Assembly: GCF_902143515.1 (NCBI RefSeq)
Contig: NZ_CABFVD010000006.1
Span: forward strand, 62,001 to 126,000
Origin: Hathewaya massiliensis
GTDB lineage: Bacteria; Bacillota; Clostridia; Clostridiales; Clostridiaceae
Length of the DNA stretch: 64,000 nt
Reading direction: 5' to 3'
Shown here: positions 8,089 through 17,772 of the stretch, piece after piece
Numbering within the stretch: the first letter of the stretch is position 1
Layout of the letters: every line of letters begins with the position of its first letter
Notes under the pieces: model-generated
What the model saw: only the letters and a program-made list of their open reading frames with translations
The model's database searches: none
Told to the model about the DNA's origin: nothing
Translations under genes and position numbers: made by a program

Positions 8089-8718
8089 ATGAAATTCACA
8101 AGAAAAATTCCAAATACAGATAAAGAACTAAGTACCTATTTTCATATGAATAACTGGAAAAAACTTAAAGAACCTTCAAATATAGCTTGGGCTATTATTT
8201 TCTCATTTCCAATAGCTTATTTACTAGGTGCTTTTTCTCTATGGTTTATACATCATATTAATCCAACATTATTTACTCCACTTATACATATTCTAAAAAA
8301 AAGTAATAATTTGTCCTTTTCAATTAATTTTAATATAAGATTATTATTTAAGATCTTATATATTTTAGCGTTTATGATTATTCATGAATTAATTCATGCT
8401 ATATTTATTCCAAATATTTTAGAATCTAAAAAAACTTTTATAGGAATTAATGGTGTCTTTGCTTTTGTATATACAAGTGAGCCTATTAAAAAAGCGCGTT
8501 TTATTATTATTTCTATTATGCCTTTTATTGTTTTATCTATAGTCTTTCCTTTTATGGTAAACATATTGGGATTAATGAATAACTTTATAATTTTTCTTGT
8601 CTTATTAAATGCCATGGGATCTTGTGTAGACTTTTTGAATATATTTCTTATTATGTTTCAAGTTCCAAATGGTTCAACTATTATTAATAATGGAAACGAG
8701 ACTTACTTTAAAAATTAA
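8089..8718 (+). CDS. DUF3267 putative membrane zinc metallopeptidase
   Basis: A 209-aa protein with several membrane segments (about residues 30-55, 88-105, 135-160 and 165-190) and an HELIHA motif (HExxH zinc site) near residue 102 inside a hydrophobic helix. This arrangement fits the DUF3267 family, which is predicted to be intramembrane-type metallopeptidases of unknown role. An AAGGAGTGTG ribosome site lies about 12 bp before the ATG. It is monocistronic and ends in a shared terminator with the convergent C39-like gene. Confidence 0.78.
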   Translation: MKFTRKIPNTDKELSTYFHMNNWKKLKEPSNIAWAIIFSFPIAYLLGAFSLWFIHHINPTLFTPLIHILKKSNNLSFSINFNIRLLFKILYILAFMIIHELIHAIFIPNILESKKTFIGINGVFAFVYTSEPIKKARFIIISIMPFIVLSIVFPFMVNILGLMNNFIIFLVLLNAMGSCVDFLNIFLIMFQVPNGSTIINNGNETYFKN

Positions 8719-8725
8719 TACTATT

Positions 8726-8764
8726 TATAAGGCATATGACTCTAACAAAATCTTATGCCTTATA
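8726..8764. terminator. Bidirectional terminator between convergent genes
   Basis: A perfect 11-bp stem (TATAAGGCATA / TATGCCTTATA) lies between the stops of the DUF3267 gene and the C39-like gene. Confidence 0.75.
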
Positions 8765-8772
8765 TAGTATAT

Positions 8773-9402
8773 CTATTTTTTATCAAATACCCAAAATGGA
8801 CTTCCATTTTCCCCAGCATTTTTAGAACTTTCATTAAAAATCACCTTAGAATCCCATTCTTTTTTAGAATTAGGAACACTATCGGGATCATAAATTAATA
8901 TTTTTCCCTCCTTTGTTATTCCTCTAAGAACTATGAAATGTCCTCCTGATGCAATTTCACCTTTATCTAAACTAACAATAATAACTTTTCCTTCTTGTAA
9001 TGCTTGTAAAATTTCTTTTGTTTTATTTCTACTTATTTGTTCTGCCTTTAAACCAAAAGCATCTGCACCACTTGTCATTAAAGACCAATAAGACCCATTT
9101 CCTTCTGCTCTATGTCCATTTTCCACTGACCAATCTGCAATAACTTTAGGTGTTATGTCCTTTTGCCCTGTTAACCCTGATATAACCATAGCTAAACATG
9201 TAGGTCCACATCCTGCTCTTTTTATGGTATCAGTCTTACCGTATAATTCATTTGCCCAACGCTTATCCCTTTGACTATAATAAGGAATTTTATCATTACC
9301 AATAGGATATTCCTTAAAATAAAATGCTTTTATAAAAATAATAATGCTTATTAATAAACATAATAAAAACACTTTAAATAACTTTGAAGAAAATTTTTTC
9401 AT
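8773..9402 (-). CDS. C39-like (papain-fold) peptidase, membrane-anchored or secreted
   Basis: A 209-aa protein. An N-terminal hydrophobic helix at about residues 8-27 acts as signal or anchor. It is followed by a peptidase C39-like domain starting at IPYYSQRDKRWAN. The catalytic Cys is in AGCGPTCLAMVI and the His in GGHFIVLRG, with a following YDPD. The fold is that of Peptidase_C39_2 cysteine proteases facing outside the cell. It is not adjacent to an ABC transporter domain, so it is not a bacteriocin exporter. A possible link to leader removal of the lanthipeptide 9 kb away is speculative. Confidence 0.8.
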   Translation of the reverse strand: MKKFSSKLFKVFLLCLLISIIIFIKAFYFKEYPIGNDKIPYYSQRDKRWANELYGKTDTIKRAGCGPTCLAMVISGLTGQKDITPKVIADWSVENGHRAEGNGSYWSLMTSGADAFGLKAEQISRNKTKEILQALQEGKVIIVSLDKGEIASGGHFIVLRGITKEGKILIYDPDSVPNSKKEWDSKVIFNESSKNAGENGSPFWVFDKK

Positions 9403-9522
9403 GGTTTTATACCCCTTCTTTCTATTGTTACGCTTATAAATATTATAATCTTAATTCTAAAATTATAACAGATTTAAATTCCAAATATTTTAAATAATAG
9501 AAGTTATTAAGGTAGTAAACTT

Positions 9523-9563
9523 ATGAAGAGACTTTCATATTAATATTTTCATCTAACATAGCC
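9523..9563 (+). repeat. MITE-like repeat, one end only
   Basis: Sequence similar to the right ends of the repeats at 30504-30598 and 57709-57934. The shared core here is GACTTTCATATTAATATTTT, then CATCTAACATAGCC. The other end is not visible, so this is a solo end or a decayed copy. Confidence 0.5.
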
Positions 9564-9570
9564 TATTTAA

Positions 9571-9601
9571 AAATGGGAACCTCTTAGTGAGATTCCCATT
9601 T
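9571..9601 (-). terminator. Terminator of the ABC transporter operon
   Basis: A 9-bp stem (AAATGGGAA / TTCCCATTT) with an inner CCTC/GAG pairing is followed on the minus strand by TTTAAATAGG. Confidence 0.7.
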
Positions 9602-9640
9602 AATACCTTTGCACCTAAATAAAATTTTGAATTTTATTTC

Positions 9641-12346
9641 TTACTCCATACTCTTAAGTGATTCTATCATATCTATTTCATCAAACTTCTTATACATTGC
9701 AAGGTTTACAATTATGGAAAACCCTATGGTTAACATAACTGAGTATAAAAAATATATAGGCTCTACTCTTCTTAAAAACATTAATATGTTGGTTTCTGCT
9801 GTGATTATTACAAAGTTGTTCAGCAGTATTCCTAAGACTATGCCCACTAAACTTCCTATAATTGTTAATATAATATTTTCCCTATATATATAACCTGCAA
9901 GTTCATGATTGTAAAATCCTAAAAGTTTGATTGTGGCAAGCTCTCTTTTTCTTTCATTGATATTTATATTTGTAAGGTTATAAATTACAACAAAGGCTAG
10001 AACCCCTGCTGATATTATAAGTATTAATACTACAGAATTTATACTATCAATGCTTTTATCGTAATCAAATTGAATATTGTTTTTAAAAACTACGGAGTTT
10101 ATTCCTTTAATATTTGTTAAAATCTTTGAAGTATGTTCTTGGGAATTATCTGAAACACTTTTTAATAGTCCATAAAAACTATTAAACTTTAAATTTTCTC
10201 CTGTTAGTTTTTTATAATAATTAGGACTCATATATACATAATGCTGAACATAATGTTCTGTTATATCAGATATTTTAACCTTTACAATTTTATCATTAAT
10301 ATTAAGATTAAAATCCTCTCCTACTTTTTTATCCATTAGTTTAGAAAGTTTTTCGGTTATAATTACTCCCTCATCATTTAAATTTAATTTTTCTTCTTTC
10401 ATTGTAAGGTTTATATAAGTATTAATATCTTTTTTATCTTCTGGAACTACTACATAAACATCTTCCTTAGCAGAATTTTTTATTTTAAGGGAAGCATTTT
10501 TTAAATAAGCAAATAGTGTAGATTTTATATTAGAATCACTAGCTACTTTACTTTTTATATTATTCTTTTCAGTAGAGTCTACTTCTTTACTAAGATTAGC
10601 TTGCATATTGTATTTATAAATATAATTAAATTGCTTTTCTGTAGAACCTATTACCCCACCTTTTATACCAAAGCCTGTTATCATTAGGGCTGTACAAGAT
10701 GCAATGCCTATTACTGTCATAAAAAGTCTTTGTTTATATCTAAATATATTCCTTGCTGTAACCTTTCTTGTAAATCTTAGGTTTTTCCATATAAAAGGTA
10801 TCTTTTCAAGTAATATAACCTTTCCAGACTTAGGGCTCTTTGGTCTCATTAAAGAAGCTGGAACTTCTTTTAATTCTTCTAAGGTCGCAATTACTGTGGA
10901 CATCCCTGTAAGTAATATGACTATTATAGAAGATTGTAGTGCAAGATAAATATTAAATGGCGCTACTATAGTAGGAATAGTATAAAGGGTGCTATAAGCT
11001 TTCATTATAAGTGGTGGAAATAATCTAAATCCAATAGATATACCAATAACACTTCCTATAATACTTGCCAAAAGGGAATATATAAGGTAATGAGAAACTA
11101 TAGCCATTCTTGAATATCCTAAGGCTTTAAAAGTTCCTATTTCCATTCTTTTTTCTTGAACCATTCTCGTCATAGTTGTAAGGCTAACTAAAGCCGCTAC
11201 TAAAAAGAACATAATAGGAAATACTGTACCAATATTATCTATCCTATTACTATCTTCTCTATAGGTTTCATAACCCACATTCAAATTTCTCCCCATTATA
11301 TACCACTTTGGTTTTTCTAAGGATTTAAGCTTCTCTCTATTTCTCTTTATTTCTTCTTCTCTATCTTTAAACTGAGCATCTATCTGTGCTTTATTTTTCT
11401 GAAGCTCTGCTTCCTTATTTTTTAACTGAACCTCATTATTTCTAAGCTGAGAATCTAACTTATCTTTATTTTTATCCTTATTCATAAGGCTTAAATTACT
11501 AATTAATTGTTCCTTAGCTTTATTTAGCTCTTCTTCAGCCTTATTTATTTTATCAGTTCCCTCTTTTAAAATATTATTGTATCTTATGTCACTTCTTTTA
11601 ACTCCGAGAGTTTTTAAATCTTTTTCTATGTTTTCAATACCCTCTTTATAATTATCATTATTTAAAAGACTATTTTCCCCTTCTGTACCATGGTTTTTTA
11701 CATATATTTCTGTATACACATCACTTTTAAATACTTCAGGCAATATATATACAAAGCCTTTTACAGAGCCATTTCCTATGGAACTTAATTCTCTTTGTGT
11801 TGATATATAAAGAGGAGAGTTTGCAGTTCCAACTATTTTAAATTCACTATTTTTTAAATGATTTTTTATATTACTATTATTTCCGGACTGAAGCCTTATT
11901 TTATCATTTAATTTTAAATTGTTTTCCTTAAAAAATCTTTCTTCAATAATAGCTTCCATATTATTTTCTGGTCTTCTGCCTCTTACAACATTTATCTTAT
12001 TTATTCCTTCTTTATTAGGTAAGGAATTTATGTTCATAACCAGTGAATGTTTATCTTTTTCAATTATGGCATCTAAAGAATATGACCCTTCAGCAAGCTC
12101 CACTCCCTTAGTTTTTCTTATTTCTGTTAAATCATCTTTAGTAAGTCCCGCTGTTGAAACTATTTTAAAATCCATAAGATTATTATTCTTAAAATAAAGA
12201 TCACCGGACTTTTTCATATCAGGGCTAGTAGCTCTAACCCCTGCATAAAAAGACACACCTACTGCTATAATAATTACTATAGATAAAAATCTAGAAAAAG
12301 TATTTTTTATATCTCTAAATAAATTTTTTAAAAATGTCTTTTTCAT
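9641..12346 (-). CDS. FtsX-family ABC transporter permease
   Basis: About 900 aa with the layout of a long MacB/FtsX-type permease. TM1 lies near residues 20-40, then a large extracellular part with a charged coiled coil at about residues 270-345. A first FtsX block has three TM helices (from FPIMFFLVAALVSLTTM). There is a second N-terminal-like TM near residue 550 and a last FtsX block (VVLILIISAGVLAFVVIYN on). The ATG at 12344-12346 was chosen because GAGTGG precedes it. The start lies 2 bp after the ATPase stop, so the two are translationally coupled. Such pairs export or remove lipids, peptides or antibiotics from the membrane. The substrate is unknown. Confidence 0.88.
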   Translation of the reverse strand: MKKTFLKNLFRDIKNTFSRFLSIVIIIAVGVSFYAGVRATSPDMKKSGDLYFKNNNLMDFKIVSTAGLTKDDLTEIRKTKGVELAEGSYSLDAIIEKDKHSLVMNINSLPNKEGINKINVVRGRRPENNMEAIIEERFFKENNLKLNDKIRLQSGNNSNIKNHLKNSEFKIVGTANSPLYISTQRELSSIGNGSVKGFVYILPEVFKSDVYTEIYVKNHGTEGENSLLNNDNYKEGIENIEKDLKTLGVKRSDIRYNNILKEGTDKINKAEEELNKAKEQLISNLSLMNKDKNKDKLDSQLRNNEVQLKNKEAELQKNKAQIDAQFKDREEEIKRNREKLKSLEKPKWYIMGRNLNVGYETYREDSNRIDNIGTVFPIMFFLVAALVSLTTMTRMVQEKRMEIGTFKALGYSRMAIVSHYLIYSLLASIIGSVIGISIGFRLFPPLIMKAYSTLYTIPTIVAPFNIYLALQSSIIVILLTGMSTVIATLEELKEVPASLMRPKSPKSGKVILLEKIPFIWKNLRFTRKVTARNIFRYKQRLFMTVIGIASCTALMITGFGIKGGVIGSTEKQFNYIYKYNMQANLSKEVDSTEKNNIKSKVASDSNIKSTLFAYLKNASLKIKNSAKEDVYVVVPEDKKDINTYINLTMKEEKLNLNDEGVIITEKLSKLMDKKVGEDFNLNINDKIVKVKISDITEHYVQHYVYMSPNYYKKLTGENLKFNSFYGLLKSVSDNSQEHTSKILTNIKGINSVVFKNNIQFDYDKSIDSINSVVLILIISAGVLAFVVIYNLTNININERKRELATIKLLGFYNHELAGYIYRENIILTIIGSLVGIVLGILLNNFVIITAETNILMFLRRVEPIYFLYSVMLTIGFSIIVNLAMYKKFDEIDMIESLKSME

Positions 12347-12348
12347 AA

Positions 12349-13053
12349 TTACCACTCTATACTTTCTATTGAAACTTTATTCTCATTCTTTTTAATACTC
12401 TCTACTTTTCCATTTTTTATAGTAATTATCTTATCAGCAATTGGTGCTATAGCAGAGTTATGAGTTATAATTACAACAGTCATATTATATTTTTTAGAAG
12501 TGTCATCTAGTAATTTTAATATGGATTTTCCTGTGTTATAATCTAAAGCCCCCGTAGGTTCATCACAAAGAAGTAATTTAGGATTCTTTGCAAGAGCTCT
12601 TGCAATAGATACCCTTTGCTGCTCCCCTCCTGAAAGCTGGGAACAAAAATTATGTACTCTTCCTTCTAAGCCTACATCCTTAAGAACTTCCATAGGATCC
12701 ATAGGATTTTTACAAATCTCTACTGCTAATTCTACGTTTTCTATAGCATTTAAATTTTGAACTAAATTATAGAACTGAAATACAAAGCCTATATCTTCTC
12801 TTCTATACTTTGTAAGCTGTTTTTTATTATATTTACTTATATCCCTTCCATCTACATAAATACTTCCTGAAGTTACATGATCCATTCCCCCTAGAAGATT
12901 TAATATTGTAGATTTTCCTGCTCCACTAGGCCCTAAAATAATAACTACTTCTCCTCTATCTATGGAAAAAGAAACATCATCCACAGCCTTAATCTCAACT
13001 TCACCCATGTTATAACTCTTTTTTACATTTTTTAATTCTATAAAGTCACCCAT
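12349..13053 (-). CDS. ABC transporter ATP-binding protein (LolD/MacB-like)
   Basis: A 234-aa ATPase with Walker [16 protein letters not shown] near residue 42, the Q-loop in [12 protein letters not shown], signature [16 protein letters not shown], Walker [13 protein letters not shown] and the H-loop in [10 protein letters not shown]. It is the partner of the FtsX permease immediately downstream. The TetR regulator encoded just upstream on the same strand probably controls the pair (inference). Confidence 0.92.
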   Translation of the reverse strand: MGDFIELKNVKKSYNMGEVEIKAVDDVSFSIDRGEVVIILGPSGAGKSTILNLLGGMDHVTSGSIYVDGRDISKYNKKQLTKYRREDIGFVFQFYNLVQNLNAIENVELAVEICKNPMDPMEVLKDVGLEGRVHNFCSQLSGGEQQRVSIARALAKNPKLLLCDEPTGALDYNTGKSILKLLDDTSKKYNMTVVIITHNSAIAPIADKIITIKNGKVESIKKNENKVSIESIEW

Positions 13054-13179
13054 TTATAATTCCTCCCGTTTTTTCTAAGGCACATATAAGTCTATTAAAA
13101 AGCAACTCAGTATTCCCTCCAAGACTATTGCAATATATGCCCTGTGAACCCAAGTTCTCTTTTAGTTTTTTTTAATACC

Positions 13180-13196
13180 GTTACCTTTAAAGTAAC
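13180..13196. promoter_or_regulatory. Candidate operator upstream of the ABC genes
   Basis: A 17-bp imperfect palindrome GTTACCTTTAAAGTAAC (one mismatched pair) lies between the tetR stop and the ATPase start. This is a plausible TetR-family binding site, but no experimentally known match is claimed. A fragment of the MITE-like repeat (13197-13224) directly follows. Confidence 0.4.
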
Positions 13197-13238
13197 AGTA
13201 CTTTCATATCAACATTTGCCCCTATCACAGTCTTAAAT

Positions 13239-13835
13239 CTACTCAATATCTAGTTTATTTATAATATCATCATAAAAAATACTAATCATATTAAGTATAA
13301 GTTTTTTAACCTCTTCCCCATCTTCCTTTTCCTCTAATATTATAGAGATACTTTCAACAAGACTATGTGAAACCAAATATATAATAAAATTATCCTTAAG
13401 CCTTAGCCCTTTCAAGGATAGTTCATATTTCATGGTTTCCGTAACTATTCTAGTTATAAAATCTACAAAAACACTTTTACAGTTCTCATATTTAGAACCT
13501 TGACTTTTATTAAGAAGAATAGAAAGCTCTGTACTATTTTCCATAAATATTTCCATAATATTATCTAAAAGTCCATAAAATATTTCCTCTGCTTTATGAT
13601 TTATCTCAACCTTATGAAATTGACTAATATAATCCATAAGCCTATTATAAAAAGAACCTATAATATTTTCATAAAGAGCCTCTTTATTATCAAAATACTT
13701 ATATAAATTTCCTACTGATGTATTAGAATTCTTAGCAATAACCCTTATAGAAGCCCCCTTGTATCCCTTTTCTTTAAATTCTTTTAAAGCTTCTTTTATT
13801 ATATTATTTCTAACCTCTTCCTTTAAATATTGCAT
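13239..13835 (-). CDS. TetR/AcrR-family transcriptional regulator
   Basis: A 198-aa protein. The N-terminal helix-turn-helix is clear: ALKEFKEKGYKGASIRVIA, then NTSVGNLYKYFDNKEALYENI (residues 16-58). The rest is a divergent ligand-binding domain. The start follows GGAGG. It is placed directly upstream of the ABC ATPase/permease genes on the same strand, the usual arrangement for a local repressor of a peptide or drug efflux pair. The ligand is unknown. Confidence 0.88.
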   Translation of the reverse strand: MQYLKEEVRNNIIKEALKEFKEKGYKGASIRVIAKNSNTSVGNLYKYFDNKEALYENIIGSFYNRLMDYISQFHKVEINHKAEEIFYGLLDNIMEIFMENSTELSILLNKSQGSKYENCKSVFVDFITRIVTETMKYELSLKGLRLKDNFIIYLVSHSLVESISIILEEKEDGEEVKKLILNMISIFYDDIINKLDIE

Positions 13836-14014
13836 TAGAAAACCTCCGTTCTCTTTTAAGTTTATGACACTTTATTAAGCTTGTCAACAAAACATATACA
13901 TATAATCAAATAATTTTGTATTGTTGGATATATCATCGGCTATGCCAGCATTTTTTACAAATTGAAATGATAGATTACATTTTCCTAATTTTTAAAAAGC
14001 TCCTTATTAAAAAC

Positions 14015-14053
14015 AATCCTTCAAAGCAACATTTTACATTGGTTTGAAGGATT
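14015..14053 (-). terminator. Terminator of the nitroreductase gene
   Basis: An 11-bp perfect stem AATCCTTCAAA / TTTGAAGGATT is followed on the minus strand by GTTTTTAATAA. Confidence 0.75.
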
Positions 14054-14077
14054 GAGCACTCTTATTAGTATTACCTT

Positions 14078-14641
14078 TTAATTTATTCTATTTTCTATAT
14101 TTTCTTTTTCTTTTTCTTCTGGTTCACTGACTATTCCCCCAAACGGCATTTGAGCCACTAGTTTATAATTTTCAGGGATATCAAATATCTCCTTTATTTT
14201 TGAGTCTATAGCAGGATTATAGTGCTGTAATGAAGCTCCTATGTTTAAATCTCTAAACATGCTCCATATATAAAGTTGTAACATTCCATTTGCTTGGTTT
14301 GCCCAAATTGGGAAGTTATCAGCATATATTTCAAATTTGTTTTGCATTAATCTAATAGTATCTTCATCATATAAAAATAACACTGTACCAGCTCCTGCTT
14401 TAAATGAGTTTGTTTTTTCTCTAGGTACTTTCCCTTTAAACACATTGTAAATTTCATCCCATAAAAGATCATGTTTATCTCCAAAAACAAGAACTACTCT
14501 AGCACTCTTCATATTAAATGCATCTGGTACTAGTTCTGTAACTTCCTTAATATTTTTTTCAACTTTTTCTTTTGAAACCGGCAAATTCTTGTCAATCTCA
14601 TAATAGCTTCTTCTTTTCTTTAATGACTCTATAATACTCAC
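14078..14641 (-). CDS. Nitroreductase-family flavoprotein (Frm2/HBN1-like)
   Basis: A 187-aa nitroreductase-fold protein. The N-terminal KKRRSYYEIDKNLPVSKE (FMN phosphate-binding region) and the C-terminal MPFGGIVSEPEEKEKE are typical of the short nitroreductases of the Frm2/HBN1 type. NIGASLQHYNP near residue 135 is the family's central signature. It probably uses FMN and NAD(P)H to reduce nitro or quinone compounds. The start is a GTG preceded by GGGGGGAATC. It is a single-gene unit with its own terminator. Confidence 0.83.
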   Translation of the reverse strand: MSIIESLKKRRSYYEIDKNLPVSKEKVEKNIKEVTELVPDAFNMKSARVVLVFGDKHDLLWDEIYNVFKGKVPREKTNSFKAGAGTVLFLYDEDTIRLMQNKFEIYADNFPIWANQANGMLQLYIWSMFRDLNIGASLQHYNPAIDSKIKEIFDIPENYKLVAQMPFGGIVSEPEEKEKENIENRIN

Positions 14642-14948
14642 GATTCCCCCCTAATATTTTTAAAGTATTATTTATACTCCACAATAACTAACCAAATTAT
14701 TTACTCTTAAAAAGACTGTACCTACAGTTTTATATAAAAGTCACCACATAAATACTCGCACGCGAGGTAAAAGGTATGTCAAATACTAATATCATTTCCA
14801 TTAATGATGAATTTTATAACTACTAAAATTATGTAAACTATGTAAAATTACTTACTAAAGTATCTTATTATTATGTTATATTCTATTAATTCTTTCTATT
14901 TTTAAGTCAGACTCTAAATTAAATTTTCTATAGATTTATAGTTTTCAG
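14642..14948. other. Intergenic stretch without recognised genes
   Basis: AT-rich sequence with no credible ORF. A small GC-rich palindromic spot (CTCGCACGCGAG) lies near 14755-14766. The IS remnant begins right after it. Confidence 0.4.
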
Positions 14949-15145
14949 TTTAATATTAAAAATCTATCATCAGGTTAATTCTGTTGTAATATATTCTTAA
15001 TTATTTAACATAGCCATCTTATCCTTTTCTATAAGTTGTTTGGGAAACTCAACTTATTTTAAGGGCTGGCTATGTTTTTTTCTATACTTTTTTATTGGTA
15101 ATTTACTATTTGGTTAATATATCCTTTTTACTGTCCGTAGGTCAG
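14949..15145 (-). mobile_element. Remnant of the IS4-type element (right end intact)
   Basis: About 170 bp match the right end of the intact element at 27754-29058 nearly base for base. They end in ACTGTCCGTAGGTCAG, the terminal inverted repeat. A short piece from inside the transposase gene (14949-14972) is fused to it, so most of the element is deleted. The sequence just outside (15146-15155, ATATTATAAT) matches 9 of 10 bases left of the intact element. Confidence 0.85.
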
Positions 15146-15396
15146 ATATTATAATATCTTTTCATTACAATTTGTAAATTATTTAGAAAGTTATTTTAAC
15201 CATGCAAAAAGTAATAACATTTCTCAAATAATGGAATCATATTCCCCCTTATGGAGTGAGTAAATAAAAAAAGAGCAACTGCATATATAACAATTTTCAC
15301 CTGTCACTTTTACAATCGCCCTATTTCTTTATTTGTGATAAAATATAAATTAATTCTAAGTAGACATTTTATTTATATTTTAAATTGACATAAAAT

Positions 15397-16125
15397 TTAC
15401 AAAGACTTTTTATATTTCTTATAACAAGATAAACTTGAAAAAAGATTAGAAATACCAAAAATAAGAAGAAATATTGCTGAAGGATATTTTCTTTCAATTA
15501 ATTCCACTATTCCCATAGGTATTAATAGAATCCCTCCAACTCCATATATCTTCCACAAGAATTTATTGCTCATCGTCTCACTTTTACACTTGCCCTCTTT
15601 TTTTATCTGCTTAATTTTTGAGGAATATGATAAATAGGGAAGAAAATTAAACACAAAAATAATTAAATCAATTATTAATAATCCAACGACACCTAAAAAT
15701 ATAGGCTTCATTACTATTGAAGAAACAGGTAGTAACCCCATCAGTACTATCCCTATTATGAGAGAATAAAGTGTTCCCCTTTTGGTTTGATTCTTTATAC
15801 TTATATATTTATCTACTTCTGATCTTAAATCACTATAAATAGGTTTAGTTCCCACTGATGCTGAAAAAATGTGCATTTGGTTTTCTACAGAAACAACAAG
15901 GTTCCATCCTGCTTCTTTAAATATGGCAAAGTACTCTTCATCTGCCTCCCCTTGATAGTCTAAGCTATATATTATGTTTTGAGGCTTATCCTTTTTTAAT
16001 TTATAGAAAAACCCCCCTACTATATCCTCTAGTATCCAACCTTCACTAGCATAATTTTCAAGTTTTTCCATATCACTTTTTTCACTAAAGGCAAGTCCAC
16101 TAATCATTACATATTTACTTTTCAT
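15397..16125 (-). CDS. DUF2812 membrane protein
   Basis: A 242-aa protein. The N-terminal half (residues 1-105) is a soluble DUF2812-type domain (ASEGWILEDIVGGFFYKL, then YFAIFKEAGWNLV). The C-terminal half has four likely membrane helices (LYSLIIGIVLMGLLPVSS onward). The open frame extends to 16164, but AAAGAAGGAGGGG lies directly before the ATG ending at 16125, which was taken as the start. It lies 16 bp downstream of a PadR regulator gene. This PadR-DUF2812 pairing is common in Firmicutes, and the function of DUF2812 is unknown. Confidence 0.82.
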   Translation of the reverse strand: MKSKYVMISGLAFSEKSDMEKLENYASEGWILEDIVGGFFYKLKKDKPQNIIYSLDYQGEADEEYFAIFKEAGWNLVVSVENQMHIFSASVGTKPIYSDLRSEVDKYISIKNQTKRGTLYSLIIGIVLMGLLPVSSIVMKPIFLGVVGLLIIDLIIFVFNFLPYLSYSSKIKQIKKEGKCKSETMSNKFLWKIYGVGGILLIPMGIVELIERKYPSAIFLLIFGISNLFSSLSCYKKYKKSL

Positions 16126-16141
16126 GAATACCCCTCCTTCT

Positions 16142-16462
16142 TTACTCCAAGAACCTTTCGGCAAATTTAACCATCTGTTTTTTACGCTGAATTTCTTTTA
16201 TGAGCCTCTCTCGTCCTTTATTTGTTATTTTGTATACTTTTTTATTTTCATCTTTAGTAGAAATTAACTCCACTAAATCTGTTGCTAAAAGCTTTTTCAG
16301 TGTCGTATAAAGGGATCCTGGACCAATACTAACTTCATTATTAGTAACCTTTTCAATGGTTTTCATAATTAAATATCCGTGCTTTTCCTCAATAACACTA
16401 GATAAAATGTAAAAACCAGCATCTGTTAATTCTCCAATATCAATGGAATCCTTTCTCGGCAT
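16142..16462 (-). CDS. PadR-family transcriptional regulator
   Basis: A 106-aa winged-helix protein. ELTDAGFYILSSVIEEKHG, then YLIMKTI and SIGPGSLYTTLKKLLATDLV form the PadR core, followed by the wing DENKKVYKITNKGRERL. The ATG ending at 16462 was chosen because AGGAAGG precedes it; a GTG three codons upstream is the alternative. It probably represses itself and the DUF2812 gene through the palindrome at 16485-16521. Confidence 0.88.
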   Translation of the reverse strand: MPRKDSIDIGELTDAGFYILSSVIEEKHGYLIMKTIEKVTNNEVSIGPGSLYTTLKKLLATDLVELISTKDENKKVYKITNKGRERLIKEIQRKKQMVKFAERFLE

Positions 16463-16484
16463 AAAATTCACCTTCCTATTGCTA

Positions 16485-16521
16485 ATATATCATTTAATAA
16501 TATATCATTAAATGATATATT
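16485..16521. promoter_or_regulatory. Palindromic operator upstream of padR
   Basis: Two overlapping copies of ATATATCATTTAAT-like sequence are present. One forms a 21-bp near-perfect palindrome at 16500-16520 (ATATATCATT-A-AATGATATAT). It lies directly upstream of padR, where PadR autoregulatory operators usually sit. Confidence 0.6.
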
Positions 16522-16595
16522 TGTCAATTGTTTTCCCAATATATTACACTACTCATTTTATAGATCAACAAGGATAAGAAATTTTTATATAACTT

Positions 16596-17060
16596 TTATT
16601 CGGTCATTTTTTGCTAGCCGATATTCTACTGAAGTCATATAATTCAGAGCACTATGAATACGTTTATTGTTATACCATAACATTAAAAGCTTCTAAAACT
16701 TCGTCTATTATCTTATTTTTAAATTCATTTCCCCTATCAATGTGGAATATTTTACTTTAGTTAAATTTATATCGGAACTCATAAATTATTTACTATATTA
16801 TCTATCTTTTCCTCGTTACACTTGGTCTTATGAACCTTATATTGTTTTACAGTGTAATTATAAACCAATCTGTACTTGTCCATAATTTGCCTTATTTTTC
16901 TTCTTGATGCTAATATGTTTTGCTTTTTCAATTCTATTTTTATCTTTCTTGAACCATAATTATTCTTGCTATCTATAAATATTGATATAACTGCATTTTC
17001 AAGTTCAGTGTTATACTCTAGTTTTTTTGTTATAATACACTAGGCTCCTTGGAATATTTA
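16596..17060 (-). pseudogene. IS3-family (IS150-like) transposase OrfB remnant
   Basis: The minus strand shows LEYNTELENAVISIFIDSKN, then NYGSRKIKIELKKQNILASR and IRQIMDKYRLVYNYTVKQYK. This is the N-terminal HTH_21-type block of IS150 OrfB. Further on it reads YNNKRIHSALNYMTSVEYR, the typical C-terminal end. The DDE core between them is largely deleted, with stops and frameshifts. Confidence 0.8.
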
Positions 17061-17139
17061 GTATTCTACTCATTGTACCGATACTGTACTTTTCAATGTT
17101 TGCTAAAATTATTTTCCCCACTTAACTATTGTAGACTTG

Positions 17140-17565
17140 ACCATTAGATATGTCTCTTAGGTACTTAATTTTCTTTTTTCTTCTATTTTTACTAGCATAT
17201 CGTTGGTGCATCTTATACCATAGAGGGATTGCTATTTTTCCTACCTTTAAAGAAAACTTTAATATTAAAAATCTATCATCAAGTGTTGTATGATCAAATA
17301 TTATAATCACTTTTTTGTTGTTACTTCGCTTTACATACTTTTTATAACTTCTTCAATGAAGAAACTATAAATGTAATCTGGATTTATTGTTGAAGTTTTA
17401 AAAAATCTTAATATCATATAGTATTTTTTGTAATTCTGTTGTAATATATTTTTGATTATTTAACATAGCCATCTTCTCCTTTTCTATAAGTTGTTTGGGA
17501 AATTCAACTTATTTTAAGGGCTGGCTATGTTTTTTCTATACTTTTTTATTGGTAATTTACTATTA
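17140..17565 (-). mobile_element. Second remnant of the IS4-type element
   Basis: Same sequence as parts of 27754-29058, same orientation. It includes 62 codons of the transposase with IIIFDHTTLDDRFLILKFSL (first catalytic Asp). A deletion then joins WYK directly to a later piece. The left end and the terminal repeat on the right are missing: homology stops at GGTAATTTACTAT near 17565. Confidence 0.85.
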
Positions 17566-17614
17566 GGAAACAAAAATTGGGAAAACCTCAGTAAAATTAT
17601 TTGCCGAAATTTCT

Positions 17615-17770
17615 CCAAAAGTACTTGCTAGTAATAGCATTTCCTAGTGATGCAAATAATACCATACCAACAATTTCATTGATTGAATATTTAACTTTAT
17701 TATTCTGTCTTGGGTCATTAATATTTTTTTGTTAAATTTATTACGTTTGTAATTTTCTTCATTAATTTTC
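17615..17770 (-). pseudogene. ISAs1-like transposase N-terminal remnant
   Basis: On the minus strand INDPRQNNKVKYSINEIVGM, then VLFASLGNAITSKYFWRNFG is read. This matches the N-terminal associated domain of ISAs1/H-repeat transposases (DPRQxxKVKY pattern). A short preceding ORF (MKKITNVINLTKKY) is out of frame with it, so there is a frameshift. The rest of the gene is absent. Confidence 0.6.
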
Positions 17771-17772
17771 AC

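Noticed and set aside
8773-9402. The C39-like peptidase as LanP of the lanthipeptide cluster
   Set aside because: Leader removal is already explained by the C39 domain of LanT; the gene is 9 kb away and outside the island.
17122-17310. The 62-codon frame as a small gene
   Set aside because: It is a fused internal piece of the IS4-type transposase, identical to parts of 27950-28930 with a deletion.
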